In this document: positions 33,232 through 43,574 of the stretch, piece after piece
Position numbering within the stretch: the first letter of the stretch is position 1
How the letters are laid out: each line of letters opens with the position of its first letter
From: Neopestalotiopsis rosae
Taxonomy: Eukaryota; Ascomycota; Sordariomycetes; Amphisphaeriales; Sporocadaceae
Reading direction: 5' to 3'
Length of the DNA stretch: 64,000 nucleotides
Assembly: GCA_023078685.1 (NCBI GenBank)
Contig: JALGAS010000003.1
Coordinates: 5,146,001-5,210,000, forward strand
The notes under the pieces: generated by a model
Seen by the model: only the letters and a program-made list of their open reading frames with translations
Told to the model about the DNA's origin: nothing
Databases searched by the model: none
Made by a program: the position numbers and the translations under genes

Positions 33232-36200
33232 TCAGGCACGATTGCTGAATGGTCCTGAAGAGCCAACAATGGGACTGCTCACTTGGCCTGGAGCTCCAAT
33301 GTTGCGCGGCATCGAAGAGGATGCTCCTCCGGTCGGATCATAGCGAATGTTGATCTTGCCCGATTTCTTGTCGTGTCGAATGTCAAAGCTGCCATCTCCA
33401 TTCTGAGGGGTGCCTTCTGTTTCACACATGCTCAAGAGCTCAGACTCGGAAACTCTCTGATCCAAGTGGCTGATGGTCTCAACATGCTCATTCACTATCG
33501 AGAGGTCGATGAATCCATCTGCATCGCCCGCATACTGTCTGAGCTCACCGCAGGCTCTGACAAGCAAGATTCGGACTGCTACTGGTCGTGGCACTCTAGC
33601 CGGGGGTGGACCACCTCCAAACGTAGGGTTTGACGGCCAAGGGGAACTCAGCCCTGGAGCAGGTGCAGAGCTGAAGGCGTTCTGAGGGCCGCCCCAGCCT
33701 CCACCTAGACTCGACGGTCCGAAGATGGTCTCGCCGAAAGACCCTGGGGTGAATGGCATGCTACCACCCGGGGCCACGGTGTGGCGTCGTTGATAGTTGC
33801 TCAAATCATCCAAGGGCTCATCGTTTTCGCCAAGCAGCGCACTGCTACCCAAGTGACTGATGTCGTCGTCGTTTGAGCGTTGACCACGACTGATACTACC
33901 AGGACGACCAATGGGCGAAGGGCGCGCTATGGGCTGAGCGGACGCTCCAGATATCTTGGGTTCCAGAGGGCTGCCATCAAAACTTGCTGACGCCTGTCTC
34001 GAGTGTAGCCCAGGTTGACCCGAGGGCATGGTGTCGTGGACAGGGAAAGGAGGGTTCATCGGCATGCCATCAAAGCTTCCGGGCCAGGCCTGGGGAGCAC
34101 CACCCGGATGCATGGGAAAGCCGCGGCCTAGTGGTCCATTGAATCCAGGAGGTGGATGAGGTGGATAAGCCAGGCCACCAGGAGGTGGTCGAAATGCGCC
34201 AGCCATTGGCGGGAGTGCAGGATTCTGCATTGGACTAAATCCAGGACCCATGTGCATGCCCGGAGGGTATGCCATGCCCATAGGAGACATGCTGGTTGGG
34301 AAGCCAGCCTGTGCAAAGCCAGGAGGACTCTTCATACCGGGATGGGATGGTGATATTGACGCCAGAGTAGGCGTCCCAGCCACACCAGCAGGTGGCCTTC
34401 CCTGGAGACCGATTGGTCCTGGACTCGCATGGGCCGGGGTGAGAGGATGCGGTGATGCGTTTTGGCTCGTTCCTGATCCGGGATGAGATGACTGTGATAC
34501 AGACCTTGTGACTTCCTGAGACGAGTTCCGTGGCTTGAGAGGCACCTTGGGAATGGCTGGAGTCGCAACAGAAATCTGTGGCGAGGCCTGGACTGGTGGG
34601 TGTTGAGGCAAAGCCGGAATCGAGGCTAGATGCTGCTGCTGCTTCTTGGGCTGCGTGGAAACAGGAACGGATGGAGCAAGGGCGGCGGCTTTTTGGGCAG
34701 CCTTTTCCTCCTGCTTTTGCTTCTCCTTGGCATCGCGCTCTGCTTTGGCCTGAGCGGCTCGCTGTTCCTTATCTCGCTTGTCTTTCTCATGCTTCTCGCG
34801 TCGTTCCCGGGTTTCGCGTTCCTTCTGCTCGCGGGCCTCCTTTTCCTTGGCGCGCTGTTCCTCTTTCAGCTTCTTCTCACGATCTTTGGCTTCGCGTACT
34901 TTTCGCTCCTGCTCAGCCTGCCTCTCTTTTGCCTCTAGAGCACGCTTCTGTCGGTCTGCTTCTTTCCGTATTCGCTCTTCCTCCTCGGCCTTTTTCTGCA
35001 GCTCCTTCTTCTTGCGTTTCTCCTCTGCCTTGGTCTTGGCCTCCTCAGCTCGTCGTTGTACTTCGGCTACACGTTCAGCTTCTTGCGCGGCTTTTTCGGC
35101 CTCTTTCCGAGCCTTTTCCTCAGCTTGCGCCTGCTTCTTTTGTGCAGCCTTTTCTTTTCGCTTTTGGGCCTCCTTGGCCTTTTTAGCTTTCTTCTGAGCA
35201 TCTTGTCGACTTTCGTCCTCGAGCTCTTCCAAGAGCTTTGCTTGTCGTTCCCGAGCAACCTTTTCCTTGTAGGCAGTCAAGACTCTCTGTTCGAACATGC
35301 GAGCAGCGAAGATTTGGAACATGCGGCGGCCTTCTTCCATTCGTTGCTCCTCCGTCATGGAATCCTGCAGAGTAGCTTAGTAAATAAAATTCTGCAGCCC
35401 AATGCTCATCATTACCTCTTCTTCGTCATCATAGTCATCGGCCCCGGAGTCGTATTCGCCTTCCTCTCCTTCTTCATCGTCATCCTCATCCTCGTCGTCG
35501 TAATCATCATCGTCGGGCGGAGGAGCATGGTTGTGGGCGTTTAACGGACCACCATTAGTGTGTCCATAGCCATAGTGGTTGTCTTTGGCGTCTTCTTCCC
35601 GAGCCATGCGCCGCTCTGCAAGTTGCTCCATCATTTCAATGAATTTCTTGCCGTCGTTTTTGAGGAGATCATCGGCTACCGTGAGGATGCCACCTAGAGT
35701 GGTTATGCTTAAGTATTTTGCGTAAGCAAAGCAGGAGAGATGGGACCTCATACCCTGTACTGTGAGGCTCTGACCAAAGTTGAAAAGGTCGAGTGCGTTA
35801 TCTTGAGGAATATCCACGGGCTCACCGTCATCGTCTTCCAGATCATCCTCCCCACTATAGTCATCCTCGTCCACATCATCATCCTCGTCTTCGTCCTCGT
35901 CGTTGTCGATATGTTCCACGATGCGGGCTCGCGACGGATGGTGATGGCTCGGATAACTCGAGGGAAGGCTGCCGGGTGGATGTAGGCCGGTCATCTGACC
36001 TAGTCGGCGCGGCGTGCCGCCCAGCATGGGTGGCCCATTTGGGTGGTGATGAGGCTGGTTAGCAAATGACTCTAACTCTTCATAGTAGGCATCGTAAAGG
36101 CCTTCCAGCTCTTCCTCAATCGCAGTCCGTTTACGACCACAAACGGTGCAGCTACACGTGTGCTTCTGTTGCTCCTTCATTTTCTTCAGCACGGCGTCCT

Positions 36201-36942
36201 TCTCGACCTTGACTAATGACTTGCGCTCCTCCTCGCCCAAGCCTAGCCAAAATTGTTTAATCCGTTCCCGCTCCTCTGCAGAAGACGTATTCCATATCTT
36301 TTCGTCCCGTGAGATACCTCTACTGCGCTCCCCCATTTCCCGAGCAAAGGCATCAACAGACGAAGCTAAGGGACCTCTCTGCTTCTTTTTCTTCCTGGCC
36401 GCTTTTGAATGCGAAGCTGAACCGTTAGTCTGGCTGGCATAGAGTTGGCTGCCTTCGTCGCTCTCGGTCATATCATCATCATCCCAAGATCCAGATTCTG
36501 GTGCAGAATGATGCAGTTGTCCTTGAGGCGCAGAAATCATGTCTCGCCGGGATGCGTTTGACGGCGCAGGATGCGAAGGTATGCTGATCGTGGAAGCCGG
36601 GGGGCTGGGAAGACCATTCAGGCCTTGTGTTGTTGTGTTGGCTTCATCTGCCGCAGCAGCAGCTCTCGCAGCAGCCTTTGCGCGACGCTTTTGCTTCTTT
36701 CGATTCACCGTCGGCGCAGAGCTTTCGTCAATGGCGGCGCTGGGAGCGACAGTATTCGCAGAAGAAAGCTCCTTTGGGGAGGTTATCGTTGTCGGCGACG
36801 GCTGGGCCGGCGGGGTAGAGGCCGAAGACTTTGGGATCGTGATGCTCTTGGTTCCATCTTTATTCGTGTACTTTGCAGTCGGGGCCTTTGCAGCTGACGC
36901 GGTAGGCGTCGCAACTGCCTGCTGACGATGTTTGGCTGGCAT
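33232..36942 (-). CDS. NST1: stress response protein NST1
   Basis: Exons 35754-36942, 35416-35693 and 33232-35364 give about 1199 residues, the usual NST1 size. Intron 1 (60 nt) is a multiple of three without stops. Intron 2 (51 nt, donor GTAATG, branch TACTAAG, acceptor TGCAG) joins DDEEE to DSMTEEQRM. Features: a basic low-complexity N-terminus; CTVCGRKR; acidic DEDEDDD runs; the hallmark [28 protein letters not shown]; a very long Lys/Glu-rich coiled coil (about 700-930); a Pro/Gly/Met-rich tail. NST1 in yeast is a negative regulator of salt tolerance and associates with condensates; the biochemical role is uncertain. The tail frame is well supported by the P-x-G composition of the family. 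Confidence 0.93.
35694..35753 (-). other. in-frame 60-nt intron of NST1
   Basis: Starts GTATGAG, has a CATAAC branch-like site and ends CTCTAG. Its length is a multiple of three and it has no stop codon, so retention would add 20 residues inside the otherwise conserved [13 protein letters not shown] segment. Removal restores the family pattern. Confidence 0.8.
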
Positions 36943-39900
36943 CGCGAGGGTTGGTGAGCAGACAGATGCGTTATGTGTCGAAGTTATGACGCATGGGCAA
37001 TTAAATTACGAGGAGCATGGATACAAGGTGCGTAGTCTTCCCGAGCCCGACAGAGGATGTGGCGTCTAGCGATGTCGCCGCCTTGGGTGACTGGGCTGCT
37101 GATGAGGGGCAACAGTTTGCTCTGTATAATCGTTGGCAGTAGTAATAAAATGGGTGCACGTTGTTTTGTATTTCGTGTTTGTTGTCCTCCGAAACCACGG
37201 CTGGCGCTGGCAGGTGAGAAGCGCGGGAAGACGAAAGGCTGCTCGTCGCTGCCCCTCTCACGTTCAACTGTCTGTCAATTCAATGCAGCGTCCGGACGGA
37301 CCATGGGCCCGCGTACCTTTTGGTCAGTATTACTTTTAGGGCACGCAATGGGAAAGCACGACGACAAGACAGACGGATGGGCAGCGGCGCGGGGGCGATT
37401 GTTTCCAAATCGTCAATTGGCAATCGTTAGCTGTCGCGATCCAGCACTCTACACACAAGTCGTGGGTGTCCTCAGTCGCGTGGAGTCAATATGCGAAGCT
37501 TGTTTCGTCGGACATTCGGTGCTTTGAGGGCTGTCGTTTGAGGGCTTGCTTGTCCAAGGTATTGGGTCGGCTGGTGTGGAGGTTTGCCTTGCTAGCCGCT
37601 TCTTGACATGCGGAAATGGAGGTCGGCGTTGAGATTAGGATGGCCCGTAGCGCGGGTTACAAGGGGGCGGGGCCACTCGACCGCTATAAGGTGCCGCAAA
37701 ACCCCAGCGGTCTCGGTGTACAGATGTGCCTGTGGTTTGACCTTCGTTAACAACCTTGGTGGCCCTGCTGCTGGCTTCTGCATCCTCAGTGGCCAGACAG
37801 CTCCGACCTCTCCCAAATGTAGAGATCCTAGCCCACTAACAATCTGCTGAATGGGAGCTGAAGCAGAGGCTGATCTGTGCCTAATCCCACGTGACACCCC
37901 TCCATTGTCGTCACCACAAACGCCTCTTGGATTTCAACCTGGCTTGGGGTGCTCTCGCAAGCTTGGACAGTAAAGGCCAGTTGGTTCAACTTCCAGCTCC
38001 GAAGGTCTCTGGTGAAAGTCTTTCGGGGGTTGATTTCAGCTTCTGCAGGACGCCTCCCGACCCCAATTCCTTCAGTCTCAGACCTACCTGATATTGAGGC
38101 TACTTATCACAGTATAGTCTACGGATATATACTTGGGAGTCTTTACGTACATCGGACTCAACCTACGAATGCTATTCGGGGATTGGAATACATCAAGGTG
38201 CGCAGAACAAATTCCAACTACGATCCAGTAATGAGTGGGCTGGATGGGTCAATATATTAAACACAAGACCATGGGTGCAAACAACACGCGAATACCAGCT
38301 CTTGCTTATTTGGTAATCTGTACCTCAAGGTATGTAGCTAATACAATGCTTCGTTTGCAACGAGCCATCCGCGTCCCACTTCAAAAGCAAAGGATCGGGT
38401 CACCTGATGCCGGCGCCCTTGTGCTTACTATTGACCCGATCGTGACCAATACAGTTCTTGCATCTGTAGGTCTCTAACATTCGCATGATTGAGCTTTGCA
38501 AACGATTAGAGATGGGGAAATTCTTCAAGCATGTATGCTCGATTGCGTGAAAGAATCTGTTTGGCTTCCATGAATCAACAACGTTCCTGAAACCCGACCA
38601 GTATCTGTCAGGATGTACTTCGTAGATCAATTGTGTAACCGCTTCATGGCCGTGTGAGAAAACAACACAATGTGCACTACCAAACCCAAATTCTGTTGTA
38701 TTTGGTCAATCTTCCACGTCGAGACTTAAGAGCCAACCGGCACATCGCAGCGGTAATGGGAATAGCGTCTAGGACGGGTTGACCTTGAACTAATCTTGGA
38801 GCTTGCTGCTCACAATTCTGTCAACGTGTTATAAAGCTGACAGAACAAACTTTGGCACATACACGGTGATGGAAAAGGGAAATGACACTACTATCCGTCC
38901 TGTCATACGACAATTCAGACCCTCAAAACCTATCAGCGACTATATTCTTTGCCAGATGACGGCATAATTCGGCATGTCATGTTGCTCCTAGAGTTGAAAT
39001 GTAACAATGATTGTGGGCGCATCAGTCACCAGCAGTCACACCATGAACCCTTTCATATGTCCATCAGATTTGCTGTTTGGGCATTTGCTCCTTTATGGAG
39101 AAGGAACCTGGCTTGGGCTGGTCGTCGTGGAGTCAGACAAGAGAAGCCTCTCCACAGTGCTCATCATCCGGCATCTCCATGTGGAATGGGGCTTGGCTCT
39201 TCCCTACCTTACCCTTTCTGCTGCCCCCCCCCCCCCCCCCCCGGTCGCAGCCGCGCTTGGGGATTGATTGGCCTCTCTCATCGGAGCAATCTTGAATGCT
39301 TGGCAAAAATTCACAGCCTCGACGCTTCGGATCTCATTCAGCACAGCACGGGGCGCCTCGCTACTGCACAGCATAATCTTCCTGCCCTGGGTTCAAGTTG
39401 TTGTATGGTATGTGGTATTAGGCTGTTGGGTAGGTACAGTAGTAGCTATTTTTCGTCCTGTCAAATCGATTGATAATTGTAACGTGACAACTGTTAAGGG
39501 CATGCATCATCACCATGAACATGTTGGACTTGAGCAAATCCTGGACGAGTGAGATGCTTTTCTCGTTGCCAGCATGCGCCGTACAGCACACGACTGGCAT
39601 CAGATTGCTCATTGCTGGAACGTTGAACGGGCTTTGCACAATACTCTGTACATGCGCTTCTCACTGATTGGTGAGTACAGAGACCACTACTACACAAGTA
39701 CCTACCTAGACACACGGCGACCGCCGTAGATGAAGGGCCAAGTATCATTTATACACGGAGGAGTCCAGTACTCTGTAGAAATTCTCGGCCAGGCCAAAAG
39801 GAAAAAGGCAGAGTGGCGTCTGCGATGACCGTCCCAGCAAATTTTTAGCTTTTCAACGACGCGCAACGCTTTGTCCTGTCTCAAATCTTTATCAAAGTCA

Positions 39901-40730
39901 TACCCTCAAATATATATGTTCCCTTCATCTCATCCGGAACAGAAACGCGACAACACTGGGTCCCGCTGGAAGTTTGCATATGGTGGTAGCCCGCTCATCA
40001 AATCAGCAGCACTTTACCTTAGCAAGCAGGGTCGCTATTAAGGTCTTACCACAGGCGCTGTGGTGCACTAACAAGACCGGGATTCGCGGTTCATCTCTCC
40101 CCTAGGCGTGGCTTTGGTTCTCCAGTTAGCGATACCCGGTTTTTGATCGTCAGATCATTGACCACGACTGGGCTCGCCTCGTATTCCTCCAGCAGAGCCA
40201 GCTACTCTCACCTCTTACCTTACTTACCTACTACACTTTTTTTTACCTTGCCCTTTTTCTCTGGGCGCAGCGCTTTTCCATTCTGTACCTTACCTTAGAA
40301 GACCGAGAAAAAGTTCCCCCAAAAAAGACAAACCACCAGTTTGTTCGATTCCCTCCATTCTCCAGAAACCCACAAGTATCCGCAGCACCCTTTGCCGATC
40401 TACACCAACGACCGGAACATTCGCAAAAGCCCCAAATACGACGTTGCCATTGTCTCCGGCCCGGAAGCGCGAGCAAAATAGAACAACGTAATCGTCGGCA
40501 TCGGTAACCTCTCTTAGCGACTTCACCTTCGGCGTGGAGGCCTCGAGCCCACCGACTCGCTTTTTTTCTTAAGAGATTCGTCTCCCGGCCGCCCGTTTCC
40601 CCCAACTTTTTCATCGGCAAGGCGAAATAGATTAGTTTCACATAGCTATTGCGGGCCCTTTGACGACTACGACGACAAACTATCTCCCGACTACCGTACG
40701 TGTCGAAATACAGAAGCATTATCGTCAACC
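36943..40730. other. 3.8-kb intergenic region between NST1 and Rho2
   Basis: Both flanking genes point outward, so this is a shared upstream region. No gene is supported: frames such as 37057-37527 and 38949-39473 have no motif or splice support. It includes a run of 19 C at 39224-39242. A pyrimidine-rich stretch at 40200-40700 fits a long 5' UTR of the Rho2 gene. Confidence 0.5.
39224..39242 (+). repeat. homopolymer run of 19 C
   Basis: Uninterrupted C tract in non-coding DNA. Length may be imprecise because such runs are hard to sequence. Confidence 0.9.
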
Positions 40731-41814
40731 ATGGCAAATCAAGCCCCAGGAAATGTTATTCGGAGGTACGTCGCTTCCACTTTTTAGGAGTCGCGGGCTC
40801 CATTCCCACGGCTGTGTTCTTCCACACGCAGCTAGCTAGTCCAACTTGGACGATTAGCCTCAAACAAGTCGGATCGTGGGCAGAGCGTCTGCCTGCGTCT
40901 TGCGGCATACGACGCCCCTTGTTCGTATGCCATCTGGGCGTCGCATATTCCGAACATGCCCACGATCGCTTCCTCCTACTCGCATGGATGCAACGACTGA
41001 CACTCTGTCTCCTTTTCCAGGAAGTTGGTCATTATCGGTGATGGAGCTTGCGGCAAGACTTCGCTGCTGAGCGTCTTCACGTTAGGCTATTTTCCAACAG
41101 TGAGTGGCGTTCCCGGTATCTGAAATACATGTATTAGAAGTGTTGCTAACAAGTTAAACAGCACTACGTAAGCAAAGCAATCACTCTTGAAGCGAAACCG
41201 AAGCACTCGCTCGTCGATAACCACGAATCCTAACGCAAAATCATGACTACAGATACCCACAGTGTTCGAGAATTACGTTACAGACTGCAGAGTAGACGGC
41301 AAATCGGTGCAATTGGCATTATGGGATACTGCTGGTCAGGAAGACTATGAGCGATTGCGCCCACTCGCATATGCCAAAGCCCATATTATTTTAATAGGAT
41401 TTTCCATCGACTCGCCAGATTCGCTGGATAACGTCAAGCACAAGGTTCGTCCAAAAGATTGGTTGGGGCAGGGGAAATCTGCGAATCGGCTGCAAAATTA
41501 TGTACTGACACGAAGCGCAACAGTGGATAGAAGAGGCCACGGAGCGGTGTCCAGGAGTGCCCATCATCCTCGTAGGATTGAAGAAAGATCTGCGGGATGA
41601 TCCAGTCGCCATTGAGGAAATGCGGAAGAAGGCCCTCAAGTTCGTTACGCAAAAGCAGGGTGAGGCCATTGCTCAAGAAGTGGGTGCCAAGAAATACCTG
41701 GAGTGCTCGAGTTTGAGCGGCGAGGGTGTCGATGACGTTTTCGAGGCGGCCACCAGAGCTGCGCTGCTCACCTTTGAAAAGGGCGAGGGCGGCGGTTGCT
41801 GCGTTATCCTATAG
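40731..41814 (+). CDS. RHO2: Rho-family GTPase Rho2
   Basis: Five exons: 40731-40765, 41021-41099, 41162-41167 (6 nt), 41253-41444 and 41524-41814, all phase-consistent, for 200 residues. The P-loop GDGACGKTS, switch [15 protein letters not shown], switch [16 protein letters not shown], the insert [24 protein letters not shown], and the C-terminal CAAX box CVIL (predicted geranylgeranylation) are intact. The insert and [17 protein letters not shown] point to the Rho2 branch rather than Rho1 or Cdc42. Rho2 acts at the plasma membrane in cell-wall synthesis and polarity, upstream of protein kinase C. Introns 2 and 3 flank a microexon that supplies the His-Tyr of switch I. The first intron (255 nt) is long. 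Confidence 0.95.
41162..41167 (+). other. 6-nt microexon of Rho2
   Basis: CACTAC lies between an acceptor (GCTAAC...TTAAACAG) and a donor (GTAAGC). It encodes His-Tyr. Skipping it would give [11 protein letters not shown] and lose two residues of switch I that every Rho protein has, so its inclusion is required. Confidence 0.88.
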
Positions 41815-42574
41815 ATGCCCAGAGGACGACAGGAGGAATTTCTGATCAAGCCCAAGAGATGGCTGCAGAATCCCGTCATTGCCGGCCTGGAGATTTACCA
41901 GTGGCTATATGGTCCACATCGAGAAGCGGCCAACAGCGCCAGACCTCGGAATCTCAAAAACGTCGTTTCAAGAAGTAATCTGGAAAAATTTTTGCTTTTG
42001 GTTCAAACATCTGGAGGGGCATCTTGTGTATTACTAGCCCATAGAAGCGTTCAAATCTGTTTTTACCTGTTTTCTGGTTCAGGATATGCTTTTTTTTGAG
42101 GGGAGCAAGCCAGACATAATGGGCATAATCATTGGCGGGTTGTCGGATCGGTGTTTGATATGATTCGGCAGCAAGGACAGCAAGGAAAGTGGTGGGTTTG
42201 GGCAGGTTTTTCCCCATGCCAATGAATCGATAGGAGCCGAATAGCAAGTATAGCAAGCGATGCAAACTGCTAGGATTCAATACATCCGTAATTAAGCATA
42301 CTGTCCGTGTCGATTAAGCAATTTTTTGAATTTTTATATGATTATTCATGCATTCGGCCGATGTGGTCGGGCGTAAAATTTTATACACATGCAGCAGACC
42401 CTCTGCTGCAGATTTTACAGTTTTCCTGGTATACTCCAATGCACAGGGTTTTCGCCTGTATCGTACAGTCTATAACGTCGCAGCAGACGCCCAACAGTGC
42501 CGACCAACGGACAATACGGACCTCCAGCTCTGGGAGGTTCGACACGCCCACACTTCTTCATCGATTGACTCCTT
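41815..42574. other. intergenic region between convergent genes
   Basis: 760 bp between the 3' ends of Rho2 and mL40. No gene. Confidence 0.5.
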
Positions 42575-43251
42575 TTAACGCGTCCATTCGTGGTTCCAAG
42601 CAACTCTGGCCGGCGTCTCGGTCTGTGGCCTTGCGTACTCGATCGGGATCGCATTGTGTCCAAAGAGTCCCTTCTTCTCCATTGCTACACGGTACAAGTA
42701 TCCCTCATCCCTCAATCCCGGTCCAGACGTAATGCGAAGCTCCTCGGCCGTCGAGGCCATGGACTGGTACATTCTAGAATGAGATTAATTGGTTAGCTCA
42801 AATGATTTCTCCCTCTTTTCAGCCTCAACTCTGGAGGAAGAGTAACCAACCTCATCAATTCCTTCTCCTCTCTCTCCCTCTCCTTCCTCTGCCACAGCAG
42901 CCAGGCGCGGTGGATGGTCCAGTGCCGCAGGTGTCGGTTGCGGCCGAAGCGCAGCGGCGCCGGCACCTTGCGCGGCATGCTGAGCTTGAGGTTGCGTATC
43001 CTCGGGTCCGGGGCGTCGCCCTTGTCCTTCTTCTTCTTCTTTCCGGGCTTGTTGCCGCTGCTGGCCTTGCCGCCCGCCTTTGCGGAGGCGCATGGTGTCG
43101 ATGTGAAGGGGCGGACTGCAGAGGCGGGTGTCCTGCTGATGCTGCTGGTGATGGATGTGGCTGTCGCGGCGGGAGTCGAAGATGCAATCGCCCGAGGCGC
43201 TGGCGACACGCGCAGCCTCGAGAAGAGGGCGTTTAGACTAAAGGGACCCAT
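42575..43251 (-). CDS. MRPL28: mitochondrial large-subunit ribosomal protein mL40 (Mrpl28)
   Basis: Exons 42851-43251 and 42575-42773, with a 77-nt intron having an unusual GTTGGT donor and AGCTAAC...TTCTAG, and encoding 199 residues. The N-terminus is a Ser/Thr/Arg/Ala-rich mitochondrial presequence with no acidic residue for some 55 positions. Then comes KKKKKDKGDAPDPRIRNLK, the RNA-contacting LRHWTIHRAW, and, after the intron, MYQSMASTAEELR, GYLYRVAMEKKG, PIEYARPQTETPAR and WNHEW. These match fungal mL40. It is part of the mitochondrial ribosome large subunit. A 323-bp gap to the HET gene, which runs the same way, holds its promoter. Confidence 0.9.
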
Positions 43252-43574
43252 TGTGTGCGGATCTGCTATCTGTGGTTGGGATCAATGGCCCGTCCCGACT
43301 TCGCGAATCGCTGCTGGCGGTGCTGGAGGTTGTAGGGATTGGAAATAATTAGCTGCTGCTTGTTAGTCGGCAGATTTGAAAATGCGCCAGCCGATCGAGG
43401 TAAGGTCCCACTCTGGAATCTGCAGGCAAAGCGAGGGTTCCCCACCGGCACCCGTCCCGATCAGAAGGTCTTGGCATCAATAATCTTGTGCAGTTCGAAT
43501 AGAGACTACATATGTATGAAATACAGTAGTTGATAATTGGCCGCAACTCGAATTGTGGTGCCCGAAATGGATGG

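Noticed and set aside
34578..35544. Long plus-strand frames (up to 202 residues) opposite NST1
   Set aside because: Antisense shadows of the Lys/Glu-rich coiled coil. Their Ser/Leu/Phe-rich composition is what complementing AAG/GAG codons gives.
37057..37527. 156-residue plus-strand frame upstream of NST1
   Set aside because: No motif, no splice partner, and it overlaps other frames; it looks like chance in GC-richer DNA.
38949..39473. 174-residue frame spanning the 19-C run
   Set aside because: Depends on the exact length of the homopolymer and has no recognisable domain.
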